14,357 nt of DNA, from positions 1 to 14,357 of the forward strand of contig JAGARY010000243.1 of the NCBI GenBank assembly GCA_017622055.1, written 5' to 3'. A program made the position numbers and the translations under genes. This DNA comes from Treponema sp. GTDB taxonomy: Bacteria; Spirochaetota; Spirochaetia; Treponematales; Treponemataceae. Below, piece by piece: positions 1-8,136 of the stretch; position 1 is the first letter of the stretch; each line of letters starts with the position of its first letter. A model generated the notes under the pieces. That model was not told the origin of the DNA. It saw nothing but the letters and a program-made list of their open reading frames with translations, and made no database searches.

Positions 1-1
1 T

Positions 2-886
2 GGTGGTAGTGGAAGTGGTTCAATTATTGATGCCGAAGGTCATATTTTAACAAATGTTCACGTTATTCAAAATGCAACAAAGATTTATGTTTCTTTGCAT
101 GATGGTTCTCAATACGAAGCAAAGATTGTTGGCTATGATTTAGATAGCGATTTGGCAGTTTTGAAAATTGATCCTCCAAAAGGTGTGATTTTAAAAACAA
201 TTGAGTTTGGAGATTCAAAAAAATTAAAAGTTGGTCAAAAAGTTATTGCAATTGGAAATCCTTTTGGTATGGAACGAACAATGACAACAGGAATTGTTTC
301 GGGGCTTGGACGTCCAATTCAAAATTCCAACAAACGAATTATTAGAGATATGATTCAAACTGACTCTGCAATTAATCCGGGGAATTCGGGAGGACCACTT
401 TTGGATACTTCTGGAAAAATGATTGGAATTAACACAATGATTTTGTCATCTTCTGGAAGTTCATCTGGGGTTGGCTTTGCAGTTTCTTCTGAAACAGCAC
501 TTAGAGTTGTTTCTGATTTATTAAAATATGGAAAAGTAAACCGCGGCGTAATTCAAGCGTCTTTGTATCAGTTGGATTACAGAATTGCAAGATATGCAGG
601 TTTGGATATTACCCAAGGAATGTTAGTTTCTGAAGTTTCTTCTGGTGGAAATGCAGAAAAAGCTGGCTTAAAAGGTGGAACTGAAGCGGCTTATTACGGA
701 AACAGAAAAAATATTATTTATTTGGGCGGCGATGTAATTACACAAATTGATAATATAAAAATTACTTCCTTGGCAGATTATTATTCTGCCTTGGAAGCAA
801 AACGCCCTGGGGATATTGTAAAAGTTGTTGTCCGCAGAAACAGAAAAGATCTTGTTCTTAATGTAAAATTAGCTGGTGAAAATTAA
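2..886 (+). CDS. htrA: HtrA/DegP-family serine protease, 5' end outside window
   Basis: The reading frame is open from base 2, so the window begins inside the gene; 294 residues are visible. This S1C-family protease acts in the envelope on misfolded proteins. The catalytic triad is readable: His in TNVHVI (codon 59-61), Asp in DSDLAVLKI (codon 149-151) and Ser in INPGNSGGPLL (codon 386-388). The oxyanion-loop GNSGG is intact. A single PDZ domain follows, roughly bases 540-870, with GMLVSEV and GGDVITQIDNIKI as its recognisable strands. The protein ends soon after it, as in one-PDZ HtrA proteins (DegS or gram-positive HtrA layout) rather than two-PDZ DegP. The first in-frame ATG (95) lies downstream of the catalytic His and is not the true start. 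The N-terminal signal or anchor is not visible. It converges on the GH2 gene with a 45-base gap and no clear terminator hairpin. Confidence 0.93.
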   Translation, partial: GGSGSGSIIDAEGHILTNVHVIQNATKIYVSLHDGSQYEAKIVGYDLDSDLAVLKIDPPKGVILKTIEFGDSKKLKVGQKVIAIGNPFGMERTMTTGIVSGLGRPIQNSNKRIIRDMIQTDSAINPGNSGGPLLDTSGKMIGINTMILSSSGSSSGVGFAVSSETALRVVSDLLKYGKVNRGVIQASLYQLDYRIARYAGLDITQGMLVSEVSSGGNAEKAGLKGGTEAAYYGNRKNIIYLGGDVITQIDNIKITSLADYYSALEAKRPGDIVKVVVRRNRKDLVLNVKLAGEN

Positions 887-931
887 TAAAGCCAAAGATT
901 ACATCAAGACTACAACTATATTACAACTAAA

Positions 932-3721
932 CTACAACAAAGAATTGATTAAACTTTTTGCAAAGGAAATCACTTCTGGTTTTTCTGCGCAGTTTTGTAG
1001 ATTGCTTGTGCAAACAAGAATGTTTTCTTCTTTGTAAACAAGTGCAAGTTTCCAGTTTCGTTCAAAGTTATCAATCATTTGGACAATTGGTTTAATATTT
1101 GTGTTTTCTATATTCACACAAGTTGAATTGCTAATGATGTTGTACCATTTTGGTGTTGTAAAAGTGTCTGTTGGGAAATCATTAAAAATTGAATTTTTGT
1201 TATCAATTGTTAATCCTAAAGTTCCCACTGGCACTTTTTTATTCATAGATTCGCTAATGCTTCTGAACATTGGATAACACCAAAAATCTGTGCAGTAAGT
1301 TCCTTCAACTGTTTGAACTTTTTGATTTTTTTCAAAGCCTGGCAAATCATCATCAATTGAATCTGGAATTAATAAAACTTTTTTACCATTCTTATTTGCT
1401 TCTTTTGCAATTAAACTATTTTTTGTAATAATAATTCCCTTGTATTCAATTTGTTCCTGAGATTTTAGAATTTCCAAAACATTTGCAATTTCTTCATCTT
1501 TTGAAGGATAACAATGAATTATGTAATTATTAAAAATTTCTCTGTTAGTTTTTGTATTTAAATATAAAACAAGATTGTATTTTTTATATTGGTTGATGTT
1601 TTTAAAATTGTAATTAAAATTGCCAACAAAAACAGGCTCTTTATCATCACTTGGAATAACAAAAGATTCTTCTTCAATAATCTCGTCTGTTTCCCCATCA
1701 ATCAAATATGCCCACAAAATTCCGTCTTTAAACGATTCATTTGAGTAATTTGAAACAATTATTTGGCAATTAAGATTTTCTTTGTTTTCATAAACAAATT
1801 TATTTAATTTTGCTAAAATTACCGCATCATCGCAGAAAGATTTCCATTGATTTCCAGTTACAATACCTTTTGATTCCATAAAAGAATCTAAAACTCCCAC
1901 AACAGCAGTTCCCTGACCAGTAAAATCTTGTAAATCTAATATTTGGAATCCGGAAAGTTCTTTGCTTCTAAAAGCCGCTTCAAGTTCCATTTTGTAACAT
2001 TGAACTGCAAGTCTAGAAGAATCTCTAAAGAAATTTTGGGCTTGGTTAATCATCCCTTTTGCAGTTAAGCGTTCTTTGAAAACTTCGTAGTTGCGAGGTT
2101 TTAAAACTCCAGTATATTTTTGAATTTCTGAAAAATCTGGATACATACAATATTGACCAATTTCGTGAGATAAAACTGGTTTTTCTGGTAAAAAGTGAGA
2201 TGCCGCTGCATTTGTTTTTACTTTTTTTACTCCAGTTCCGTACTGAATTTCAATTTCTTGTTCTGTGGCATTGTCTGAAGAATTGGAATCTTCATTGTTC
2301 CAGAATTTATCATAATCATGTGTTGTGTTTGGTTCTTTAGTTTGAACAAATCCTAAAGGTGCGTCACATTGTGCATAAGAACCTCGGAACAAAGAATCTT
2401 TATCAAAACGAACTCCAACAAAAAAATCTTCGCTTGGACTTGTTCGTGGCCAAAATTGAAAATTATTTGAACCGCTTGTGTATAAATGTCTGGAATCGTA
2501 AGCTTTGTAATTTGCAAGAATTTCTTCAAGTCTGTCTTGATTTCCCCAAAGTTCATTTCCCAAACTCATCATACAAAAAGATGGATGATTTCCAAATTCC
2601 TCTAGAATTCTAAATCCTTCAGAAATTAAATAATTTTGTTCGGCTTCGTTAAATCCTTCTTCATCTTTTCCTTGAATTGTTCCCCAAAATGGAAGTTCTG
2701 GTTCCATGTAGATTCCCAAAATATCAGCTGCTTCAAAAGCGGCTTTTGGCGGACAACAAGTGTGGAATCTGTAGTGATTTATTCCGTATTCTTTTGCAGT
2801 TTTCATAACTTTTAGCCAAGATTCCACATCAGTTGGTGCGTATCCTGTTTTTGGAAAAATCATTCCGTCGTGTTTGCCCCGCAAAAAGATTCTTTGATTA
2901 TTAATTTCAAAGTGATTATTTTTTGTAGCAAAATTTCTTATTCCGTAATTTAGAACTGTTTGATTTTCTTCCTGATTTTTGATTTGAATTTTTAATTGAT
3001 AAAGATGAGGATTAAATTCGTCCCAAAGAATTGTGTTTTCTGGAAGTTTTATGATTATTGAATTTTCACCTTTTTCCAAAGTTTTTTCTTGAGAAAATAA
3101 ATCTTGAGTTTCAAACAAGACTTGTTCTTTATCAGAGCCTTTCAAAGTTGCATTAATAATCAGTTCTTTTTCTGCAGAATCTTTAAAATTTGCACGAAGT
3201 TGAATATTTGACAATTTGATTTTTGATTCTTCTAAAATGCAGAATTTTCCGGTAATGCCAATCCAGTTTGTTTGGGTGTCTGGACTTGTCATGTGACCGC
3301 CTTTTGTTGGGTAATCTACATTGGAAATCATAATTGTAAGTTTAAATGATTCTTTTGCAAATTTTGAAATGTTATATTTATGACTTGAACACAAACTATC
3401 AAAAGTTCCAACAAAATTTCCATCAATCCAAACAGAAGAAATTCTTGTTCGTTCCATAATTAAAAAATAATCTTTTGTGCAGTCATAATTTTGAATGCTG
3501 ATTTCTTTTTCAAACCAAACGAATCCTTCAAATTTATATGGATCTGTTAAAAATCCTTCATTTTTTTCGTGATTTTCAATTCCTTTTTTTTGTTCAGAAA
3601 TTGTTCCTGGAAGTTCAATAAAATCTTTCCAAGTGCCACATTCAAAATATTTGTTTTGAATACCTTTTTTTTCTTTGTCTAAAATTAAATTCCATTTTCC
3701 GTTTAAGTTAAATTCTGTCAT
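932..3721 (-). CDS. Glycoside hydrolase family 2 enzyme (beta-galactosidase/beta-glucuronidase superfamily)
   Basis: This 929-residue protein has the GH2 layout. An N-terminal jelly-roll sugar-binding domain (about 1-165, starting FNLNGKWNL, with WFEKEI and ISSVWIDGNFVG) is followed by an Ig-like domain (about 165-265) and a TIM barrel (about 270-610). The likely acid/base is Glu390 in SLGNELWG and the likely nucleophile is Glu520 in VLSHEIGQY. Other barrel motifs are RGKHDGMIF and GINHYRFHTCCPP. The last 300 residues are additional beta-rich sequence that I cannot assign. There is no signal peptide, so the enzyme is predicted cytoplasmic, acting on imported oligosaccharides or glycosides. 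The HEIGQY-type nucleophile motif differs from that of LacZ and GusA, so the substrate cannot be named. No transporter, regulator or other sugar gene is adjacent. The ATG at 3721 has no Shine-Dalgarno sequence, but TTGACA lies about 30 bases upstream. Confidence 0.9.
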   Translation of the reverse strand: MTEFNLNGKWNLILDKEKKGIQNKYFECGTWKDFIELPGTISEQKKGIENHEKNEGFLTDPYKFEGFVWFEKEISIQNYDCTKDYFLIMERTRISSVWIDGNFVGTFDSLCSSHKYNISKFAKESFKLTIMISNVDYPTKGGHMTSPDTQTNWIGITGKFCILEESKIKLSNIQLRANFKDSAEKELIINATLKGSDKEQVLFETQDLFSQEKTLEKGENSIIIKLPENTILWDEFNPHLYQLKIQIKNQEENQTVLNYGIRNFATKNNHFEINNQRIFLRGKHDGMIFPKTGYAPTDVESWLKVMKTAKEYGINHYRFHTCCPPKAAFEAADILGIYMEPELPFWGTIQGKDEEGFNEAEQNYLISEGFRILEEFGNHPSFCMMSLGNELWGNQDRLEEILANYKAYDSRHLYTSGSNNFQFWPRTSPSEDFFVGVRFDKDSLFRGSYAQCDAPLGFVQTKEPNTTHDYDKFWNNEDSNSSDNATEQEIEIQYGTGVKKVKTNAAASHFLPEKPVLSHEIGQYCMYPDFSEIQKYTGVLKPRNYEVFKERLTAKGMINQAQNFFRDSSRLAVQCYKMELEAAFRSKELSGFQILDLQDFTGQGTAVVGVLDSFMESKGIVTGNQWKSFCDDAVILAKLNKFVYENKENLNCQIIVSNYSNESFKDGILWAYLIDGETDEIIEEESFVIPSDDKEPVFVGNFNYNFKNINQYKKYNLVLYLNTKTNREIFNNYIIHCYPSKDEEIANVLEILKSQEQIEYKGIIITKNSLIAKEANKNGKKVLLIPDSIDDDLPGFEKNQKVQTVEGTYCTDFWCYPMFRSISESMNKKVPVGTLGLTIDNKNSIFNDFPTDTFTTPKWYNIISNSTCVNIENTNIKPIVQMIDNFERNWKLALVYKEENILVCTSNLQNCAEKPEVISFAKSLINSLL

Positions 3722-3726
3722 ATATT

Positions 3727-3756
3727 TACTTAATCATTGTAAATGTAAATTGTCAA
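3727..3756 (-). promoter_or_regulatory. Candidate promoter of the GH2 gene
   Basis: Read on the minus strand, a perfect -35 TTGACA (3756-3751) is followed after 18 bases by TAAGTA (3732-3727), a poor -10. Transcription from here would begin within a base or two of the ATG at 3721, giving a leaderless or nearly leaderless mRNA. That would fit the missing ribosome-binding site. The -10 is weak, so this is tentative. Confidence 0.35.
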
Positions 3757-3786
3757 TATAAATATTTGTTGTTATTTTCCTATTAA

Positions 3787-3815
3787 TTGATTAGAAATGC
3801 TATTTTAATTATATT
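3787..3815 (+). promoter_or_regulatory. Candidate promoter of the RND efflux operon
   Basis: TTGATT (3787-3792), a 17-base spacer and TATATT (3810-3815) give four of six and five of six consensus matches at ideal spacing. The predicted start point coincides with the GTG start codon at 3822. The region is very AT-rich, so a chance match is possible. No repressor gene or obvious operator palindrome is adjacent. Confidence 0.4.
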
Positions 3816-3821
3816 TATAGA

Positions 3822-4898
3822 GTGTTTAAAATAAGAAAATATTTGATTTTTGTTGGCATTTTAGTTTCATTATTGATTTTTGTCTTATTGGTAACAAAAA
3901 AGAAACCTTTGGAGCCAAAAGAAGATTTACTTCCTGTAATTAAAATTGAAAAACCTACAATTCAAAATTTACAAGAATCAATTCAAATTAACGGATATGT
4001 TGAAGCAAAATCTATGATTCCTGTTGTGCCTTTTGTTTCTGGAACAATTATGGAATATCCTGTAAACGCTGGTGATTTTGTAAAAAAAGATACTTTGCTT
4101 GCAAAAATTGATGATGAACCATTTATTCAGCAAATGAAACAAGCGGAAGCGGCTTATTTTGCAGCAGAAAATTCTTTTAAGCGTGTTGCAAATCTTTTTA
4201 AAAGTGGTTCTACAACTCAGCAAAATTACGATTCTGTAAAAGCCCAAAGAGATGCTTCAAAAGCTCAATACGATTTGGCAAAACTTCAAGTTGATTACAC
4301 TTTGGTAAAAGCTCCTGTTGAAGGAACTGTTTTAATGGCAGACGGAGCTGTTGGAAGCGTGGCAAGTCAAACTCAACCAATTGCGGTTTTGGCAGATTTG
4401 AATAATCAAGTTGTAAGATTAAGTGTTCCAGAAAAATATTATGATTTGTTTTCGTTAGAAAAAGAAAATCTAATTGTTTCTGTTACTAGACCGGCAGAAA
4501 AAAATATGTATGATGACGCTGTAACTTCTGCAACAATAGAAAATATTGCGCCTTACATTGCGGCTCAATCAAAAACATTTCAAGTTGTGTGTCATTTAGA
4601 TAATCCTGGGGAACGTTTTAGACCTGGAATGTATGTAAAAGTTTTAATTACATATAAAAATTATGTTGATGTTCCAGTTTTGCCAATGAAAACAAAAAAA
4701 ATGGATGGCTCTTTATACATTTATCATCCAGAATCAAAAACTGTAGAATTTATTCCTCCTGCAGAATACGCAACAGACAACGAATATTTTATTGTTCCAG
4801 AAAAATATAAAGATACATTTTTTGTTGTTGATGGGCAAAATTCTTTGTTTGACGGCCAGCAAGTTCGGATTTTTGATGAAGTTATAGGTGAATATTAA
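3822..4898 (+). CDS. RND efflux periplasmic adaptor (membrane-fusion protein, HlyD/AcrA type)
   Basis: This 358-residue adaptor would link the inner-membrane RND pump to the TolC-like channel encoded downstream. An N-terminal membrane anchor (about residues 7-24) replaces a lipoprotein signal. The two lipoyl half-motifs are visible: SGTIMEYPVNAGDFVKKDTLLAKID (about 73-97) and VKAPVEGTVL through QTQPIAVLAD (about 162-192). A short alpha-helical hairpin lies between them (about 98-160). Beta-barrel and membrane-proximal domains follow, including RPAEKNMYDD and GERFRPGMYVKV. The start is GTG at 3822; an in-frame stop at 3792 limits any extension, and no Shine-Dalgarno is seen, so the start is less certain than the identity. 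Its TAA shares its last A with the ATG of the pump gene at 4898, which indicates translational coupling and one operon. Confidence 0.9.
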   Translation: MFKIRKYLIFVGILVSLLIFVLLVTKKKPLEPKEDLLPVIKIEKPTIQNLQESIQINGYVEAKSMIPVVPFVSGTIMEYPVNAGDFVKKDTLLAKIDDEPFIQQMKQAEAAYFAAENSFKRVANLFKSGSTTQQNYDSVKAQRDASKAQYDLAKLQVDYTLVKAPVEGTVLMADGAVGSVASQTQPIAVLADLNNQVVRLSVPEKYYDLFSLEKENLIVSVTRPAEKNMYDDAVTSATIENIAPYIAAQSKTFQVVCHLDNPGERFRPGMYVKVLITYKNYVDVPVLPMKTKKMDGSLYIYHPESKTVEFIPPAEYATDNEYFIVPEKYKDTFFVVDGQNSLFDGQQVRIFDEVIGEY

Positions 4899-6649
4899 TG
4901 AAGATTTCTGAATTTTCAATCAAACATCCTGTTGTCATCACAATGCTAATTATTGTATTAGCGGTTTTTGGATTTTATTCTGTAACTTTAATGCCAACAG
5001 AATTTATGGCAGATATTTCTATGCCTCAAGCAATTGTTTATACAATTTATCCTGGGGCAAGTGCCGAAGATGTTGAACAGGACGTAACAAAAATCTTGGA
5101 AGACAATTTTGTAACTTTGCCTCATTTTAAAAGCGTAGACAGTGCTTCTTACAATTCAATGAGTTGGATTACAATTACTTATGCCGACGGTTATGATGCT
5201 TACGACCAACTTCAAGAACTTAGAAATAGGATTTCTGAACTGATTGAATTGTTGCCTTCAGGAATTCAAGGGGAGCCAAGAGCGTTGATTGGTGGTGTTT
5301 CAATGCTTCCAATTATTTCTTTTTCGGTTCAGGCAGGAAAAGATTCGGCAAGAGTTTCTGATTTTATAAAAAGTGAATTAACTCCAAAATTGACTCAAAT
5401 TGATGGAGTTTCGGAAATTCAAGTTGACGGAGACAAAGAACTTGAAATTGACATTAAAATTGATGTTGATTCTTTAACTGCAAAAGGAATTTCGGTTTCT
5501 TCGGTTTATCAAGTTTTGAATTATGGAAACGTTTCTTTGCCTTTGGGAAACGCAACATTCCAAGATAAAGCAATTCAAGTTAGATACGCTGGTGGATTTA
5601 ATTCTATTGAAGATATAAAAAATCTTCCGGTTGGGGTTGCAGACGAAAAAAATGTTATAAGAATTAAAGATATTGCAGAAGTTTCGTTGAGTTATCCCAA
5701 AGAGGAATATTACATTACCGACGGAACCGACCCGTTGATAATTGTAAATGTTACTAAACGAAGCGATGGTAATTCTCTTAAAATTGTTGAGCAAGTAAAA
5801 AATGTTTTGGCAGAGTGTGAAAAAGAATCTGCTGGGGCAATTGAGTTTCATATAATTTCGGATGATAGCAAACAGATTAAATCTTCACTAAAAACTGTAA
5901 TTCAGTCTGGTGTAATGGGAATTGTTTTTGCGGTTCTTGTTATTTTGTTATTTTTGGCAGATTGGCGTGCAACTCTTACAATTTCTCTCTCTATTCCGTT
6001 GTGTATTTTGTTTTCGCTTATTGGGTTAAAAGTTTTTAATCTTTCTATTAACTTAATGAGTTTAACTGGTTTGGTAATTTCTTTAGGAATGGTTGTGGAC
6101 GCTTCTTCTGTAATGCTAGATCAAATCTACAGGTATTACGCAAAAAGAAACAGCGAAACCGGGGAATTGGAATATACAGTTAATCAAGCAATTAACAAAG
6201 GTTGGAGCGAAGTTGCAGCTTCAATTTTGGCAAGTGCCGCAACTACAATTGTAGTATTTTTGCCAATTTCTATGCTTTCTGGCTTAATTGGAAAAGTTTT
6301 GAATACGGCTTCAATTACAATTATGATGGCAATTTTTTCTTCTTTTGTTGTGGCAATTGTTATTGTTCCTTATTTGTTAAAACTTTTACTAAAAGAAGAA
6401 GGTCCAAAAGTTAGAACAAAAAAACGAAAGTTTGATGTTGTAATGGAAAAAATTGAACGGGGTTACCGAAAACTTCTTTTGGTATCTTTAAAAAATAAAT
6501 TGATTGTTATTGTTTCTGCAATTTTCCTTTTGATTTTATCTGGAGTGATTGCTTTGCGTCTTGGATTGCCTTTATTCCTTCTACAGACTCTAGCGAATTC
6601 TTTATTTCTATGGATTTGCCAATTGGAACAAAACTTGAACAAACTGTAG
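4898..6649 (+). CDS. RND efflux pump, N-terminal part (frameshifted gene)
   Basis: This frame encodes the first half of an HAE1-type RND transporter, a proton-driven inner-membrane exporter. It begins MKISEFSIKHPVV, as in the family, with AGGTG as ribosome-binding site eight bases upstream. TM1 is at about 12-32, the first periplasmic porter region at about 33-335 and TM2-TM6 at about 337-500. TM7, at about 533-553, lies just before the frameshift. Family-like sequence stops at codon 558 (LGLP). The remaining 25 residues to the TAG at 6647-6649 are out of frame and not homologous. The TM4 proton-relay motif reads GMVVDASSVMLD: the first acid (Asp401) is kept, but the next residue is Ala where AcrB has a second Asp and many relatives Asn. 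Joined with the downstream frame the gene would encode about 1,079 residues, near normal RND length. Confidence 0.88.
   Translation: MKISEFSIKHPVVITMLIIVLAVFGFYSVTLMPTEFMADISMPQAIVYTIYPGASAEDVEQDVTKILEDNFVTLPHFKSVDSASYNSMSWITITYADGYDAYDQLQELRNRISELIELLPSGIQGEPRALIGGVSMLPIISFSVQAGKDSARVSDFIKSELTPKLTQIDGVSEIQVDGDKELEIDIKIDVDSLTAKGISVSSVYQVLNYGNVSLPLGNATFQDKAIQVRYAGGFNSIEDIKNLPVGVADEKNVIRIKDIAEVSLSYPKEEYYITDGTDPLIIVNVTKRSDGNSLKIVEQVKNVLAECEKESAGAIEFHIISDDSKQIKSSLKTVIQSGVMGIVFAVLVILLFLADWRATLTISLSIPLCILFSLIGLKVFNLSINLMSLTGLVISLGMVVDASSVMLDQIYRYYAKRNSETGELEYTVNQAINKGWSEVAASILASAATTIVVFLPISMLSGLIGKVLNTASITIMMAIFSSFVVAIVIVPYLLKLLLKEEGPKVRTKKRKFDVVMEKIERGYRKLLLVSLKNKLIVIVSAIFLLILSGVIALRLGLPLFLLQTLANSLFLWICQLEQNLNKL
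6560..6580 (+). other. Frameshift site within the RND pump gene
   Basis: Upstream codons read Leu-Gly-Leu-Pro up to 6571. Restoring one base, or slipping back one base at CCTTTA (6569-6574), leads into ATT CCT TCT ACA GAC (Ile-Pro-Ser-Thr-Asp), which matches the family. There is no long homopolymer and no canonical X-XXY-YYZ heptamer, which favours a one-base deletion or assembly error over programmed slippage. Confidence 0.8.
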
Positions 6650-8136
6650 AAAAAATGGAAGTTGCAGAAGATTTGATGTATAAATATGTTCCAGAAATTC
6701 AAAGTGCTGTAATTTATGTTGGTCAAAGTAACAGTAAAGGAATTTCTACTCAGGCAGTTCCAGAAAGTGCTTACGCTCACATAATTTTGGTTCCTGTTGC
6801 AGAGCGAAACCGAAGTGTTCACGATATTATGTTGCAAATGCAAGAAATTTGGTCGGCGGTAATTCCTGATGCAAAAGTTTCTGTTCAAAACGGTGGATTT
6901 GATAAACTTGTTGGCTATGTTTCTGGCGGCGGTGGTTATGGTTTAACTTTAATTTCGGAAGATATGAATCTTTTGTATGACACTGCAAAAGATTTAAAAA
7001 ATTATCTTGAAAAACACCCAGAAGTTGTAACTGCAAAAATGGATACAGATTTTGACACAAGCACAATGATTATTGATATGAGTCAGGATTATTTGAGTTC
7101 CCTTGGAATTACAAGTTACGAAGCGGGAATTACAAGTGCCATTTTGTTTCAGGGAATGGACGCTGGCCGATATAAAGATTTAAAAACAGGAGATAGATAT
7201 AATATTCATCTTTCTTCAAACATTTTGGACGGAAACGTAACTCCAGACACAATTTCAAATCTTCACATAATTACAAGTAACGGACAAGATGTTTCTTTTG
7301 CAAACCTTTCCGATATCAAAGTGGAAAAATCAATTTCTCAAATAAATCACTCAGACAGAGCAAAAACAATTACTGTAAGTGCAACTTTAATTAGTGAAAA
7401 TACAGCAAATGTTTCTAGTTATGTAAATGATTATCTTGCAAAAAATCCTTTGCCAAATGGGGTAAACAGTAAATCTGGTGGAATTGTTGCTTTAATTTCT
7501 GATATGGTAATGCCAATGATTATTGCTATGGTTCTTGCAGTTTTCTTAGTTTACACTGTAATGGTTTTGCAATTTGAAAAGTTTAAGCATCCATTTTTGA
7601 TTATGGGAACTATTCCGTTTTGTTTTATTGGTGCAGTTTTGGGGCTTTTGATTTTTGGTTCAACTGTGAATTTGCTTTCGCTTTTGGGGTTAATTACGCT
7701 TGCTGGTGTTGTTGTTAACAATGGAATTATTCTTGTAGATTATGTAAATTTATTGAGAGTTCAAAGAAAAGAAGTTCTTGCCAAAGTAAAAGGTCATCAA
7801 AATAAAGATGGTGAGTGGGAAATTGAACTTCCTGTAGAAGAAGAAAACGAATTGACAAGAGAATGCATTTTGGATGGTGCGTCATCTCGTTTGCGACCAA
7901 TTTTGATTACAACTTTGACAACACTTTTGGGCGATATTCCAATGGCTGTTGCAACTGGTGAAGGTTCAGAAATGTATGCGCCAATGGGCCAAGTTATTGT
8001 AGGTGGGTTATTTTCTTCAACTGTAATTACTTTGCTCATTATTCCAGTTTTATACGAACTTATGGAAAAGAAAAGAAATAAACATAAAAAAATTAAGCAG
8101 ATTGAGGAAAAGCGTGATGAAAGCAATGAAAAATAA
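6571..8136 (+). CDS. RND efflux pump, C-terminal part (continuation after the frameshift)
   Basis: Homology resumes in the -1 frame at 6571 with FIPSTDSSEFFISMDLPIGT, the family's usual sequence after TM7. About 521 residues follow: the second periplasmic porter region, then TM8-TM12 (from VALISDMVMPMIIAMV to VITLLIIPVLYELM). The TM10 motif GVVVNNGIILVDYVN is intact. The first ATG of this frame, at 6610, has no ribosome-binding site and lies inside the conserved segment, so independent translation is unlikely. No other stop or frameshift is seen. The gene is therefore freshly broken, misread by one base in the assembly, or joined by frameshifting. The last 20 bases overlap the lipoprotein gene start. 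Confidence 0.86.
   Translation, partial: FIPSTDSSEFFISMDLPIGTKLEQTVEKMEVAEDLMYKYVPEIQSAVIYVGQSNSKGISTQAVPESAYAHIILVPVAERNRSVHDIMLQMQEIWSAVIPDAKVSVQNGGFDKLVGYVSGGGGYGLTLISEDMNLLYDTAKDLKNYLEKHPEVVTAKMDTDFDTSTMIIDMSQDYLSSLGITSYEAGITSAILFQGMDAGRYKDLKTGDRYNIHLSSNILDGNVTPDTISNLHIITSNGQDVSFANLSDIKVEKSISQINHSDRAKTITVSATLISENTANVSSYVNDYLAKNPLPNGVNSKSGGIVALISDMVMPMIIAMVLAVFLVYTVMVLQFEKFKHPFLIMGTIPFCFIGAVLGLLIFGSTVNLLSLLGLITLAGVVVNNGIILVDYVNLLRVQRKEVLAKVKGHQNKDGEWEIELPVEEENELTRECILDGASSRLRPILITTLTTLLGDIPMAVATGEGSEMYAPMGQVIVGGLFSSTVITLLIIPVLYELMEKKRNKHKKIKQIEEKRDESNEK

Noticed and set aside
5474..5851. Minus-strand open frame inside the RND pump gene (with similar frames across the operon)
   Set aside because: The composition is rich in Asn, Phe, Cys and Ile, as expected from the antisense of AT-rich coding DNA. 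There is no ribosome-binding site and no recognisable family.
6569..6577. Programmed -1 frameshifting at CCTTTATTC
   Set aside because: The site is not an X-XXY-YYZ slippery heptamer and no strong downstream stem or upstream Shine-Dalgarno stimulator was seen, so a one-base loss or error is more likely. It is kept only as a minor alternative.
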